A stretch of DNA of 64,000 nt from Mycobacterium asiaticum (GCF_001673315.1 NZ_LZLQ01000096.1:62001-126000), one strand, 5' to 3'. Shown: positions 1 to 9,568, counted from the first letter of the stretch. Program-made: numbers and translations. The notes: generated by a model from the letters alone, not told the origin.

Positions 1-191
1 CCCAGCAACGCCACAGTCAGCGGTTGCCGGGCCCAACTCGTCAGTGCGGACATCACCAACAGCGAGCAACCCAGCGCGAAGGTGGTGCGGACGGCCAACC
101 GAAGCCGCAACAATCCCGGGTCCGAACCAACCGTCCAGGTGCGTGCGCGCTCATAGCGCGTCGTCAGCGATGCGGGGAAGACGAGAGTCAT
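1..191 (-). CDS. FUSC-type integral membrane protein, N-terminal fragment
   Basis: An open frame begins at an ATG (complement 189-191) whose last two bases belong to the TGA of the upstream hydrolase (ATGA overlap), and it runs off the left edge after about 63 codons. The peptide begins MTLVFPASLTTRYERARTW, continues with SDPGLLRLRLAVRTTFALG and then a long hydrophobic stretch. A DPGLLRLR-like segment leading into the first membrane helix is common in actinobacterial FUSC or aromatic-acid-exporter proteins, so an efflux or transport role is likely. The family call rests on this short segment only. The frame is too short to appear among long ORFs; stop/start overlap and hydrophobicity support it. 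It is truncated by the window edge, not by mutation. Confidence 0.62.
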   Translation of the reverse strand, partial: MTLVFPASLTTRYERARTWTVGSDPGLLRLRLAVRTTFALGCSLLVMSALTSWARQPLTVALL

Positions 192-1750
192 CCGTCGGGC
201 AGGCTGAACGTTGGCATGGTGGTGGACGTGAGGCAAGACTGGTCGACATCGGTGCGGGGAGTGTCGAGGAACGCCGCCACGATCTTCCGGCCGCAAGTGG
301 AAGTCGGTAGCACACCGTGGCCGACCCCGGGGAAGCGTAATGCCAGCGAGTTCGCGAGGCCCGGCGTGATCTCCCGCGCCCACTTCGGTGCGGTGCTGGA
401 GTCGAATGCACCGGACAGGATCAAGGTGGGCACCTTGCTCAGGACTGGCAGGGTGTCCGCGGTGTCCGAACGGCCCAGCCCCCAGGCTTGGCATTCCCGA
501 AATATCCAGCTGCCGGTCGGAGTGATCCGCAGTACCGAATCGGGTAGGCCGGGCATCGCCAGCCGTGCCTGAGACAGGGCCTGCTCCGGTGTAGTCCAGT
601 CCGCCATCTCCTGGCAGTAGGTGCCCAGCGCCAGTCCGGCGCCCAGCAGCCCACGCTCCGGGCCCGACGGGGCGCTCGCGGCAATGCCGGCGCCGGCCAG
701 CGCGCCGTCACCACGGGACAGCGCGAAGATCATCCGCGGAATGTCGACCACCTTGGCCGGGTTGGCGCTCCACTCGAGTACCAGTGGCACCACCTTGGAA
801 CCGTCGATCGTGACCCGGGTCGATTCGCCGGTCGGAGTCGATGTGGTGACTTCGAGTGGGGTCTGACTCAGCTTGTTCACCGTGTCCAGGAATGCCGTCG
901 GCAGCTCGGGGTAGGCACCAGCGCACCGCGGCTGGTCGGCGCACGCCTGAAAGATCGCGGCAAGACCGCTCGCGGGCGCCTGCCACCAGTTGTCGACGAG
1001 GTTGAGATGCGGCGGGACCACCGAGTCCAACACCATCGATCGGATGCCGTCGGGGTGGTCGCGCAGGAGTTGCTGGGCCAGATCGGTGCCGTAGGAGACG
1101 CCGTAAACGTTCCATTCGGCGATATCCAACGCGTTCCGCAGGTCGGCGATATCGGCGGCGTTCTCCCTGGTGGTATATGCCGGCAAAGCCACTCCGGACG
1201 GTGACAGCCGCTTACGGCATTCCGCGACGGCGGCTGCGTCCAGATCCGCCGCCGCCGGCGTTTGGAAATCCAATTGCAGTGCGCGCGTGCTGAATTCGTC
1301 CATCTCCGGACAGCTCAGGTGCGGGTCGCTGTGTAACGTTCCGCGTTGGTTGACGAAAATGACGTCGCGTTCGGCATTCATCCCGGCCGCCACCATCCCG
1401 GGTGCGTTCAAGGTTCCGGCGCCGCCGGGGCCACCGGCCAGGAACACGATGGGGTCGGGTTTGGGGGTGCTGCTCGCGGCCTTGACCCTTGCGATGAGAA
1501 TCCGGACGGTGCGGCTTTTCGGATCTTCGCGATTCTCGGGCACCGTGAGATATCCGCACGTGTAGCTGGGGCCCAGATCCGCCTGCGGTACGCCGGGGAA
1601 ATTCGGTTGCGGACAGGGCGCACCGGTATAGAAAGTCCGGTCCGGTGGTCGATGGGAGCAGCCGGCCAACTGGGCCGCGGCCAGCACCGCGCACAGCAGA
1701 CAGGCAAGCACCGTCCGCCGGCGGTGACCGTCGAAAAACTTTGTGTGCAA
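188..1750 (-). CDS. Secreted alpha/beta-hydrolase lipoprotein with TAP-like C-terminal domain
   Basis: About 520 residues. A TTG start at 1750 is chosen because it lies 13 bases after the upstream stop and gives a proper lipoprotein signal: arginine-rich n-region, hydrophobic core, lipobox LAGC. The open frame extends further upstream, into the neighbouring gene. The mature part shows the oxyanion-loop motif AGGPGG, the nucleophile motif GVSYG, and a C-terminal TAP-like domain with Asp (SGAFDSST) and His (GVGHGVL) of the triad. This is the architecture of mycobacterial surface peptidase/esterases such as the Rv2223c-Rv2224c type and of tripeptidyl aminopeptidases. The substrate cannot be read from sequence. 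It is coupled by ATGA to the FUSC-type membrane gene, so hydrolase and transporter are probably co-expressed. Confidence 0.85.
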   Translation of the reverse strand: MHTKFFDGHRRRTVLACLLCAVLAAAQLAGCSHRPPDRTFYTGAPCPQPNFPGVPQADLGPSYTCGYLTVPENREDPKSRTVRILIARVKAASSTPKPDPIVFLAGGPGGAGTLNAPGMVAAGMNAERDVIFVNQRGTLHSDPHLSCPEMDEFSTRALQLDFQTPAAADLDAAAVAECRKRLSPSGVALPAYTTRENAADIADLRNALDIAEWNVYGVSYGTDLAQQLLRDHPDGIRSMVLDSVVPPHLNLVDNWWQAPASGLAAIFQACADQPRCAGAYPELPTAFLDTVNKLSQTPLEVTTSTPTGESTRVTIDGSKVVPLVLEWSANPAKVVDIPRMIFALSRGDGALAGAGIAASAPSGPERGLLGAGLALGTYCQEMADWTTPEQALSQARLAMPGLPDSVLRITPTGSWIFRECQAWGLGRSDTADTLPVLSKVPTLILSGAFDSSTAPKWAREITPGLANSLALRFPGVGHGVLPTSTCGRKIVAAFLDTPRTDVDQSCLTSTTMPTFSLPDG

Positions 1751-1763
1751 CGAGTTTCGACCG

Positions 1764-2249
1764 CTAAGCCGAGGGGGTGAACTTGATCGCCGCCAGCTTG
1801 AGCCGGTCGATCGCTTCGCCGAATTCCTGCAGCGTCGGGATGCGGTCGTCACGGAATTTGAGTCCCATCATGCGCTGGGCGCGTTTGGGCCCGTAGGACT
1901 GCGCGCAGCGATGGTAGAGGTCGTGCACGGCCGGACCGTCGGGGAGAAGTTCGCCGCGCATCGCGGTGGTCTTCCCGCCGTAGCGCACTTGCGCCGGCGC
2001 ACCACCCTTGAAGTTGTACTTCCAGGCGGCCCCAGCCAACGCGTAGAGGTTGTTGTCGATCACGTGTGCGCTCACCGGAATCGAGAATTGTTTTCCCGAC
2101 TTCCGGCCGGTGAAGTTCAGCACCATGAGTTGCTTGCCCAGTGGACCGGCGAGCGGAGTTCCCAACAGGGCTTTCAACACCGGGTTCACGGCTCGGAGCA
2201 ATGCCGACGGTGGATGCCCGATGTCTACCGGATACGACTGTTCTGTCAT
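1764..2249 (-). CDS. Ddn-like F420H2-dependent reductase family protein
   Basis: About 161 residues from the ATG at 2249 (MTEQSYPVDIGHPPS); the longer open frame upstream has no family similarity. The core GRKSGKQFSIPVSAHVIDNN followed by YALAGAAWKYNFKGG is the split beta-barrel signature of the DUF385/nitroreductase family, whose best-known member is the deazaflavin (F420)-dependent reductase Ddn. Members reduce quinones or nitroaromatics with F420H2. Substrate and membrane association are unknown here. It is the first gene of a tight minus-strand run with the secreted hydrolase (13-base gap) and the FUSC-type gene. Confidence 0.83.
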   Translation of the reverse strand: MTEQSYPVDIGHPPSALLRAVNPVLKALLGTPLAGPLGKQLMVLNFTGRKSGKQFSIPVSAHVIDNNLYALAGAAWKYNFKGGAPAQVRYGGKTTAMRGELLPDGPAVHDLYHRCAQSYGPKRAQRMMGLKFRDDRIPTLQEFGEAIDRLKLAAIKFTPSA

Positions 2250-2346
2250 CCCAACACCGTAAGACCAAATGCAGTCTTGAGCGCCCGCAAAGCCCGAAAC
2301 TGCTGCCGAGCGGGCCCGTTCTGCGGCGCTATCGGTCTCGAGCCAC

Positions 2347-3045
2347 TCAGGGTGTGATGGTGGTCTGCTCGTCAATGACGTTCGTTGCGTCCATCAGCGG
2401 ACCCATCTCGTCTTCCAGCGCGTCGGCGTTGATCTGCAGCACATACACCCCATCCGCACCCGGGATGACCACCGTTTTCTGCGCAACGGTCCGCCGCTTT
2501 CCGTTCTTGGTGTACGAACCACCGAACTGCCATGCCTTGAAACTCTGTCCCGGTGGCACGCCAAGCGTGGATTCTTTGCCGTTGCCGCTGCCCGCCTCGA
2601 ATCCGGGCAGGTTCTTCAACTCGCCTGGGGCGTACTCGAGGATCTTGTTCGGGTCGACGTTGCCGGTGAGCTTGGACACCAGGGCCGCCAGTGTGGGCGG
2701 GTCGGCGGCGTCGGCGGGTTGGCCGTAGGCGAGGCCCCAGTAGGGTGCGCCACCCGGCGGAAGTGGTTGCCACCCGTTTGGTGTCGGAAGGTTGATGGTT
2801 GGGGACCCGGGATCGCCCGGATGGACCGGGGTCTCGGTGATGTGGTTCTCGACGATGTAGTCGGCGATGGTCTTGTTGGCTTGTGCGCCCGGTGTAGCGC
2901 TGCTAGTCGGCGCCGACGAGGTGACGGTGGACGTCGATGTGCTGGTAGACGTCGACGTCTTCGTCTCGGTCTTGGTCTCGGTGTGGCAGCCGGCGAGGGT
3001 CAGGCTGACCGCCACGGTCGCCAGTATTGCGGTGAAGTCTTTCAC
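2347..3045 (-). CDS. lpqN: LpqN/LpqT-family lipoprotein
   Basis: 232 residues from a GTG start with GGGAGA about nine bases upstream. A signal peptide ends in the lipobox LAGC, followed by a Thr/Ser/Glu/Lys low-complexity linker (about residues 22-45, TETKTETKTSTSTST) and then a compact domain of the LpqN family (NGWQPLPPGGAPYWG, KTVVIPGADGVYVLQINAD). Proteins of this family sit on the outer face of the membrane or are released; some have been linked to lipid trafficking through MmpL partners. Its neighbour is an Rv0585c-like membrane protein, as near lpqN in M. tuberculosis, which favours the lpqN assignment over lpqT. The linker is encoded by imperfect short repeats. Confidence 0.78.
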   Translation of the reverse strand: MKDFTAILATVAVSLTLAGCHTETKTETKTSTSTSTSTSTVTSSAPTSSATPGAQANKTIADYIVENHITETPVHPGDPGSPTINLPTPNGWQPLPPGGAPYWGLAYGQPADAADPPTLAALVSKLTGNVDPNKILEYAPGELKNLPGFEAGSGNGKESTLGVPPGQSFKAWQFGGSYTKNGKRRTVAQKTVVIPGADGVYVLQINADALEDEMGPLMDATNVIDEQTTITP

Positions 3046-3152
3046 TTATCGCATCTCCCGAAATTCGGGCCCCCGGTTCCAGTACCAGCGACACCGGGAC
3101 TGAGATTAGCCGAACTCTCAGTGATTCGCGCCACACAAGTTCGGCGGCGCGG

Positions 3153-5534
3153 TCAGACCATGTCGTTCTTGGTGAGCCAGCGCATCACGGGCCAGCCTAC
3201 GAAGACCGGCAGCCAACACGTCAGTACCCGATACAGCAACACCGAGGGCACGCCGATGGCCGCGGGCACACCGAAGGCGGCGAGGCCACCTATCAACGCC
3301 GCCTCCACGGCGCCGACACCGCCAGGGGTCGGCGCTGCCGACGCGAGCGTCCCGCCCACCATGGTGACCACGGTGACGGTGACGAATGTGGTGCCCCCGC
3401 CGAACGCTTCGACGCTGGCCCATAGCGCCAACGCTGCGCCCAAAGTCGTTCCGGCACTGCCTAATACGATCAGAGCGAGACGCTTGGGTTCGCGAGCCAG
3501 CTCCACCAGGTCGCCGCTGACTTCCTTGAGCTTGGGGCGCAGTTCGGTGGCCAGCCACCGCCGCAGATTGGGCACCAACAAAAAGGTTCCGACGACGCCC
3601 AGTGCCACCCCGGCGATCAGGTATAGCACCGTGGCATTCGGGACGAAATGGGAAAGGTCGGTTGAGGTTCCCGCGACGGCACTGAAGAAGATGAGCAGCG
3701 CGACATGGACGATCACCTGAACTGACTGCTGCAGCGCCACCGCCGCGGTCGCGCGTAACGCGTTCAGTCCGCCCTTCTGCAAGAACCGGGTGCTCAGCGC
3801 CAGGCCGCCGACCCCGGCCGGGGTGGTCGTCGCGGCAAACGTGTTGGCCACCTGCATGATCGACAACTTCCAGAAGCTCACCAACCCGTCGGCACAAGCC
3901 CACAGGGCTGCGGCGGCACCGACGTAGGTCAGTGCCGAGACCGCCAGACCTAACAGTGCCCAAGACCAATTCGCGGTCCGCAGTTCGGAGAAGAACGTGG
4001 GTACCGTGCTGATGAACGGATACGCGACATAGACCAGTGCACCAATCAGCACCAGCTGAATGAACTGACCACGGCTGAACCGGGTGATGGTCGCGGACTC
4101 GATCTCTTCGGCGCCCGTTTGGCGCTTCACTTCTGCCCGGGCCGCCGCGATGATGCCCTTCGCGTTCGGCACCGACCGTCGGATTCGTTTCGGCACAGCG
4201 GATTTGGTGAGGCGGCGGCCCGCGGTCAGGATGGTGTCCTTGCCGAACACTTCAATTGCGGCTTCGACGGCGGACTGCGGGTCGTACAGCGCGGACGTCG
4301 TGACCAGCAGTTGGGCCATGTCGGATTGCAGCTGGGCATCGGTGGCACCGTATTCCGCGGCGCCGAAACCACCGAACCGCACCTGGCCGTCGGCGACGGT
4401 GATCTCGTTACAGCGCAGATCGCCGTGCGAGATCTGGTGGTCATTGAGGACTCGCAGCGACTCCCAGACCCGGGCGACCGGTGTGTCGCTTGCGCATTCG
4501 CCGAGCGGCGCACCCTGAACCGGTTCGTGCGCATACAGTGTCCAGCCGCGGTCCAGCACGCCGAGTGCGATTGTGGAAGTGTTGGCGACCCCCGTGTCGC
4601 CGATGGCGATGGCCATCAGGGCACGGTGTTCGACCGCGCGGCGCATCGAGGTATGCAGAGGTGCGGTTTCGGAGCCCCGCAATCGCAATTTCCACCACAG
4701 CTGACGGAGCGCCCCGCCGCTACGCTGATGCGGGCCGTACAACTCGACCGCCGCTCGGGACTCGGGATCGGTGGATTCGGCCGAGAGCATCAGTGGCCCG
4801 GGTCCGCCGGGCCGGACCACCACCAGCCGGGTGACCAGAAACCCGCGTTTGGCCATCGCACGCACGGCGCCGTCCAACGGGACTTCGAGTGCCGGGGTGC
4901 CGACCACCAGTACCACGAATGCGCCGACCAACCAACCGACGGCCAACCCGACCACTGCGCGCGCGGGCACGATGGCGCTGATCACCAAATGGATTGGTAC
5001 GAAAGCCAGCAGCAGGGCCCACCACCAGCGCCGCCATCGCGCCGGCAACCACGGCCCGGACACCGTCAGCACCGCAGCGAGCATTGCGATCCAGCGCGGG
5101 TCATCCAGGAACTGCGCCGGCAACGTGGTCAGTCTGTCCGACAGGTCGAAGTGCCAGCGCGGTGCGGCGATGCGGTTGCTGCTGATCGACAACGGCACCA
5201 TCGCCATCAGCGCCGCAGTGCCGTATGCGCCGAGCAGCTTCCACTGCCGGGAGAGGATCAGACCGATCAGAATCACAAACGGCAAGGCCAGAATCGCGAT
5301 GCCGTACACCAGATACACCAGATCGGCTTGACCGGGAGTGAGCACCCCGACGATCTGAGAGATCGACTTTTCCAATTCGACCCAGCTTCGGCGGGTGACC
5401 AACGAACTGGTCACCACTGCCACCAGGGCGGCCGCGGCGAGCCCCAGTCGGATGAGGTCGTTGGTGCGCCGGGTGATTGGTTGCAGCAAGCTGCCGGTCA
5501 CGGTGATGTCGCGCCCGTCGACTCGCATATGCAC
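3153..5534 (-). CDS. Integral membrane protein: LPG-synthase-type flippase fused to a kinase-like domain (Rv0585c-like)
   Basis: 793 residues from the GTG at 5534, preceded by GAAGGA eight bases upstream; the frame extends to 5903 but that part runs into the divergent methyltransferase gene. About five hydrophobic helices (residues 20-230) are followed by a cytosolic region with a kinase-like catalytic loop HGDLRCNEI (about 366-374), then eight or so helices typical of the lysylphosphatidylglycerol-synthase/flippase transmembrane family (TTTPAGVGGLALSTRF, SAAPTPGGVGAVEAAL). The kinase loop keeps the HxD and N positions, but the DFG position reads FGGFG, so metal binding may be lost (pseudokinase). 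The Rv0585c product has almost the same length as I recall. Transport of a lipid or glycolipid is inferred from the fold only. Confidence 0.82.
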   Translation of the reverse strand: MHMRVDGRDITVTGSLLQPITRRTNDLIRLGLAAAALVAVVTSSLVTRRSWVELEKSISQIVGVLTPGQADLVYLVYGIAILALPFVILIGLILSRQWKLLGAYGTAALMAMVPLSISSNRIAAPRWHFDLSDRLTTLPAQFLDDPRWIAMLAAVLTVSGPWLPARWRRWWWALLLAFVPIHLVISAIVPARAVVGLAVGWLVGAFVVLVVGTPALEVPLDGAVRAMAKRGFLVTRLVVVRPGGPGPLMLSAESTDPESRAAVELYGPHQRSGGALRQLWWKLRLRGSETAPLHTSMRRAVEHRALMAIAIGDTGVANTSTIALGVLDRGWTLYAHEPVQGAPLGECASDTPVARVWESLRVLNDHQISHGDLRCNEITVADGQVRFGGFGAAEYGATDAQLQSDMAQLLVTTSALYDPQSAVEAAIEVFGKDTILTAGRRLTKSAVPKRIRRSVPNAKGIIAAARAEVKRQTGAEEIESATITRFSRGQFIQLVLIGALVYVAYPFISTVPTFFSELRTANWSWALLGLAVSALTYVGAAAALWACADGLVSFWKLSIMQVANTFAATTTPAGVGGLALSTRFLQKGGLNALRATAAVALQQSVQVIVHVALLIFFSAVAGTSTDLSHFVPNATVLYLIAGVALGVVGTFLLVPNLRRWLATELRPKLKEVSGDLVELAREPKRLALIVLGSAGTTLGAALALWASVEAFGGGTTFVTVTVVTMVGGTLASAAPTPGGVGAVEAALIGGLAAFGVPAAIGVPSVLLYRVLTCWLPVFVGWPVMRWLTKNDMV

Positions 5535-5688
5535 GGTTGTGGTCCTTCGGGATCCTTTTCGGGTGTCTCCCTCGGCTGTTCTACGACAACTTAACGTGCC
5601 GACGCCGCTAATCCTGGTCACGTAGTCTCGCGAGGGTGGTGTGCCGTGCACACCAGGACTCACAGGAGGACGCAGAGGAGGACCGAGC

Positions 5689-6630
5689 GTGACGCGGACC
5701 GATGACGACACCTGGGAGATCACCGAGAGTGTCGGGGCCACGGCGTTAGGGGTGGCCGCGGGGCGTGCCGCCGAAACCGAGAGCGAAAACCCACTGATCA
5801 GCGATCCGTTCGCGCGGGTCTTCCTCGATGCCGTCGGCGACGGGATATGGAACTGGTTCGCCACGACCGACCTGCCCGACGAGATTCTGCAAGCCGAGCC
5901 CAACCTGCCTCAGCAGATGCAGTTGATGGTCAACTACATGGCGTCCCGGACGGCGTTTTTCGACGGGTTCTTCCTCGACGCCACCCGGGCCGGGGCCAGT
6001 CAGGCCGTGATCCTGGCGTCCGGGCTGGATTCGCGGGCCTGGCGGCTGCCGTGGCCCGACGGAACGACGGTGTATGAACTGGACCAGGCCAAAGTGTTGG
6101 AGTTCAAAGCCTCGACACTGGCCGATCATGGCGCCGAGCTGACCGGTAACCGGGTCGCCGTCGCGGTGGACCTCCGCCACGATTGGCCGGCAGCGCTGCA
6201 GCAGGCCGGATTTGATCCGTCGATGCCGAGTGCCTGGTCGGTGGAGGGGTTGCTGCCGTACCTGCCCGCCGCCGCGCACGAGTTGTTGTTCGAGCGGATC
6301 CACAGTTTGGCCGCGGCCGGCAGCCACATCGCCGTCGAGGCGCCCAGTCCGGACTGGATGGACGAGGAGATCCGCGCGCGGCGACGTGAACGCATGGATC
6401 GGCTCCGCGGGTTGATGACCAAGGTGGATCCACAGCGCGAGCTGCCCCGTACCGATGAGCTGTGGTATTTCGAGGAACGCGAAGACGTCGGCGAATGGTT
6501 GCGCCGGCACGGCTGGGAGGCCGTCGTGACGCCGTCCCCGGACTTGATGGCCAGTTACGGGCGCGGAGTCCCCGAGGGAGTGGAGGACACTTCGCCGCGC
6601 ACCCAGTTTGTCTCGGCGGTGCGCAGCTAG
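5689..6630 (+). CDS. S-adenosylmethionine-dependent methyltransferase (TIGR00027/LCM-like family)
   Basis: 313 residues from the GTG at 5689, which follows the ribosome site GGAGG; the frame open from 5641 adds an unlikely leader. The N-terminal [20 protein letters not shown] motif is diagnostic of the mycobacterial putative-methyltransferase family related to leucine carboxyl methyltransferases, of which slow growers carry many copies. SAM-binding features are visible at [16 protein letters not shown] and [13 protein letters not shown]. The substrate is unknown for nearly all members. It is divergent from the flippase gene, with about 150 bases between the two starts. Confidence 0.86.
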   Translation: MTRTDDDTWEITESVGATALGVAAGRAAETESENPLISDPFARVFLDAVGDGIWNWFATTDLPDEILQAEPNLPQQMQLMVNYMASRTAFFDGFFLDATRAGASQAVILASGLDSRAWRLPWPDGTTVYELDQAKVLEFKASTLADHGAELTGNRVAVAVDLRHDWPAALQQAGFDPSMPSAWSVEGLLPYLPAAAHELLFERIHSLAAAGSHIAVEAPSPDWMDEEIRARRRERMDRLRGLMTKVDPQRELPRTDELWYFEEREDVGEWLRRHGWEAVVTPSPDLMASYGRGVPEGVEDTSPRTQFVSAVRS

Positions 6631-6763
6631 GTGCCCGCCGAGCTGATCGGGCCCGGACCGCACCTGCTGCCGACTGGCGGCGGAGCGGACTGCGTCACGA
6701 ACCGAACGCGACCGCGAAAATGCGCGTCCACAACCGCAGTGTGGTTCGGCTTGCGACGGTAGG

Positions 6764-7450
6764 TCAGTGGCCGTGCTCACGCCAATGCCGGTACCCGCGC
6801 CGGGCGGCGAATACGCCGACGACGGCGGTCACGCACCACACCGCGATCGCCACATAGGTCAGGGGCGAGGAACCGTCGCTGACCGTCGCACCCAGCGTGG
6901 TGTAGACGAATGCCCGGGGCAGCGAGCCGATGAAGGAGCCAACGATGATCTGCCACAACGGAACTCCAAACGCACCGAAGGTGTAGCTGGCGAGTGCGTC
7001 GGACACGCCGGGAACGAACCTTTGAGCCACGACCGCCCACAAGCCGCTCCGATCGATCAGCGCGTCGATGCGCTCAGAGCGTTTCGGCCCCAGTAAAGCC
7101 CTGGCGCTCTCCCGGCCGGCGCGATGACCGATGCGGCTGGCGACGACCGCGGTGCCGACGGAGGAACCCAGCGTCACGAACAGGCCCACCACTGGACCGA
7201 AGAGCAATCCGCTGCCGGCGGCCAGCATCGACCCGGGTACGAATATCGCACCGAGTACGGCGGAGGCGCCGACATAGGCCAACGGCGCCAGCGGGCCCGT
7301 CGCCGCAACGGCGCGGCGCACCGCGTCCACGTCAACGACTCGCGCGACTCCTATCAGGTAAAACATGCCGAGCAGAAAGCCGGCGAAGACGACGAGTCGC
7401 ACAATGTGGCGTCGTCGCGATGTCGGTGCGGGGCCGTCGTACTCGATCAC
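6764..7450 (-). CDS. VTT-domain (DedA/TVP38-like) membrane protein, Rv0625c-like
   Basis: 228 residues from a GTG start. Five to six hydrophobic segments surround the VTT-domain signature (AAGSGLLFGPVVGLFVTLGS, then QRFVPGVSDALASYTFGAFG and GSFIGSLPRAFVYTTLGA). The family is thought to move phospholipids between membrane leaflets. A short cytosolic arginine-rich N-terminus and a His/Arg C-terminal tail flank the core. It lies 48 bases downstream of the SEC-C gene and could be the last gene of the recCBD run. In M. tuberculosis a similar gene also lies near recD. Confidence 0.84.
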   Translation of the reverse strand: MIEYDGPAPTSRRRHIVRLVVFAGFLLGMFYLIGVARVVDVDAVRRAVAATGPLAPLAYVGASAVLGAIFVPGSMLAAGSGLLFGPVVGLFVTLGSSVGTAVVASRIGHRAGRESARALLGPKRSERIDALIDRSGLWAVVAQRFVPGVSDALASYTFGAFGVPLWQIIVGSFIGSLPRAFVYTTLGATVSDGSSPLTYVAIAVWCVTAVVGVFAARRGYRHWREHGH

Positions 7451-7498
7451 GTTGTCTTGATTCTTCCGTATCGCGTCACCGGCAGAACCGCGCAGACG

Positions 7499-9568
7499 TC
7501 AGAGTGCGCTCCCGGGGCAGAGCGGGATCTCGGCGAACCGGCAACTGAGCGCGGCGACCAGTTCCGGCGCGTCGGGGCGGTTGTCCAGCAGGTCGATCAA
7601 CGAGTCACGCTCATGCGGCGCAACCGGTTCGACACCGCCGAAAATCACCGTGTCATCGGCTGCAGGCACCACGCGGGCGCAGATCAACTGACCGGGCTCA
7701 AGCCCTCGACCGGCCGTTCGCTCACTGACGTCGTGGGTGTCGCCGGTGCGCACATCGCGCACGGTAAAGCCCTGGCCGGCGCGCACCGCCTCGATCTCGA
7801 ACAACGATCGGTCGATCAGCAGCCACCGCTCGGCCAGCGCTCGCTCGTCGTCGGGTAGCAGTGACCCACGCATTCGAAGGAACTCGGCGAAGGCGCCGCC
7901 CTCGAACAGCACCGCGTCCATCACCAACGGATCTGACATTGCCGCCGCCGCTGCATCGCCGTCATCGTCGTCATATTGGCAGCGTGCGTAAGCGGACTCG
8001 ATCAGCAGGTCGTTCCAACCGGCCATCGCCACATGCTGAATTGCCTTGCCGTACAACCACGTTGCTCGCGCAGCCAGCGGCAGGGTTTCGCGGTCGAGAT
8101 GGCATTTCTTGTACTTGCGGCCCGACCCGCACCAGCATGCGTCGTTGCGTCCCACATCCGAGCGCGGCTGGGCACGGTGCTGTTCCAGCAGCTCTACCAG
8201 CGGATGGTCGGGATCGGCGCCCGCGCGACGCAGCAGCGCCAACCCGCGCTCGGCGTCACCGCGGTCGGAGGCGATGCGGGCCAGATCGAACAACGCCAAT
8301 GGGCAGTCGGTATCCAGCGCCTCGGTGGCCAGCAACTCGCGTTCGGCGGCGTCTACTTCGCCGACGCGCTGCAGTGCGACGGCGCGCAGCCAGCGCACCG
8401 CCGCTCGGGCGGCGTGCGGCACCGTCGGTTCCAGCATTTCAGCCAACAGGCCCAGCGCAGCCGCCCCGGTGGGATCGACGTCGACGGTTTCGGCCACCAA
8501 CAGCTCGGCCAGCAGTGGATCGGACAGGACGGCGCCGAACTCGCCGGCCAGTTCGACGGGCGACTCGGCATCATCAGTCACCACGGCCGAAAGGTCCTGC
8601 GGAGACCCTTCATGCTCACTGGTGTCGAACAATCCGGAGATGTGCTCGTACATCGCGATCAGCGTGCCGAGCCCAACGGCATCGTCGGGTTCCAAGTGGT
8701 GGCGCTCGGCCAGCAGTTCGCACCTACACTCGAATCGCCAAGCGGGGAAGTCGAATCCGCCACGCGCCAACCAGTCGCCGTCGTGCGCCAGACCGAAGTG
8801 GTCCAGCATCTCCTGCAGTGGCGACATCGGTTCGGTGAACACCGCCCGATCCTCGACGCATGCTGTCCAGACCGCCGCGGGAAGGAACGTCGGCTCGTCA
8901 GCTTCGAGCAGCTGTGCCAGCCGGGAACCCAATGCGGCCTCGGCGGCGCGGGTAGGCGTACCGATCAGCTCGACGTCCAGGCCCTGAGAGGACAGCCGCA
9001 GCCCGATCAGGTTCCCCTCGGCGGCACCCACCCGCTGCATCGTGCCCGGCGCCAGCAACAACGCCGAGCCGGAAAGCAGCAGCTCTTCCGGGATACCACG
9101 CTGCTCGATCAGCTCGTCGTCGTAACCGACAACCGCGAGCCTGACGGGCGAACCGTCACAGAGTTGGGCGTACTGTTCGAACTCGCAGAGCGCGGTGATC
9201 GGGTCCAGGTCGGGGGACACGGTAAGCATGTCGCGCGCCACCTCGTCCGCGCTCACCCGGTGGGTGAAGACTCGTCCGGCCAGTAGCGTCGGTAGCCATA
9301 TCCATCGATCGTCCACCAATTGCCGTGCCGGACAATGAATTTCAATCCTGAGCGCAGTCAGGACGGGCTCCACGTCGGACACGCCGGCGTCCCGTAACCG
9401 ACGCGCAACGTCGTGCTCGGGCAACGGTCCGTGTTCGGCCAGCATCGCCGCAATGGTCTCGACCGGACTCAACGACTGCAGCACGGCAACCACCCTAGGC
9501 GCGCGGGCGGAATCCGCGGCCCGGCAAGGGGAAATTGTGGGAAGTGTCGCGGTACTGATCGCGGCCAT
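7499..9568 (-). CDS. SEC-C motif protein of unknown function, coupled to recD
   Basis: 689 residues. The ATG at 9568 shares one base with the recD stop (TGATG), which supports this start and translational coupling. The N-terminal 100 residues look like a winged-helix-type segment (MLAEHGPLPEHDVARRLRD). The middle is mostly helical and acidic (residues 300-460, resembling TPR or helical repeats). A SEC-C zinc motif, CWCGSGRKYKKCH, lies near residues 475-490, and the last 200 residues hold a mixed domain ending CRFAEIPLCPG. SEC-C motifs bind zinc and serve as protein-interaction modules in SecA and many unrelated proteins. No catalytic motif is evident and I recognise no characterised homologue. 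Its place as fourth gene of a recC-recB-recD run suggests a link to DNA-end processing, which is inference. Confidence 0.75.
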   Translation of the reverse strand: MAAISTATLPTISPCRAADSARAPRVVAVLQSLSPVETIAAMLAEHGPLPEHDVARRLRDAGVSDVEPVLTALRIEIHCPARQLVDDRWIWLPTLLAGRVFTHRVSADEVARDMLTVSPDLDPITALCEFEQYAQLCDGSPVRLAVVGYDDELIEQRGIPEELLLSGSALLLAPGTMQRVGAAEGNLIGLRLSSQGLDVELIGTPTRAAEAALGSRLAQLLEADEPTFLPAAVWTACVEDRAVFTEPMSPLQEMLDHFGLAHDGDWLARGGFDFPAWRFECRCELLAERHHLEPDDAVGLGTLIAMYEHISGLFDTSEHEGSPQDLSAVVTDDAESPVELAGEFGAVLSDPLLAELLVAETVDVDPTGAAALGLLAEMLEPTVPHAARAAVRWLRAVALQRVGEVDAAERELLATEALDTDCPLALFDLARIASDRGDAERGLALLRRAGADPDHPLVELLEQHRAQPRSDVGRNDACWCGSGRKYKKCHLDRETLPLAARATWLYGKAIQHVAMAGWNDLLIESAYARCQYDDDDGDAAAAAMSDPLVMDAVLFEGGAFAEFLRMRGSLLPDDERALAERWLLIDRSLFEIEAVRAGQGFTVRDVRTGDTHDVSERTAGRGLEPGQLICARVVPAADDTVIFGGVEPVAPHERDSLIDLLDNRPDAPELVAALSCRFAEIPLCPGSAL

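Noticed and set aside
2719..3720. 333-codon plus-strand frame across lpqN and the flippase gene end
   Set aside because: Crosses two convincing genes; low-complexity Gly/Arg/Val sequence and no domain.
4119..5594. 491-codon plus-strand frame opposite the flippase gene
   Set aside because: Gln/His/Arg-rich shadow of the membrane protein, no start signal and no recognisable domain.
7976..9286. 436-codon plus-strand frame opposite the SEC-C gene
   Set aside because: Composition typical of an antisense shadow. The minus-strand gene has a zinc motif and stop/start coupling.
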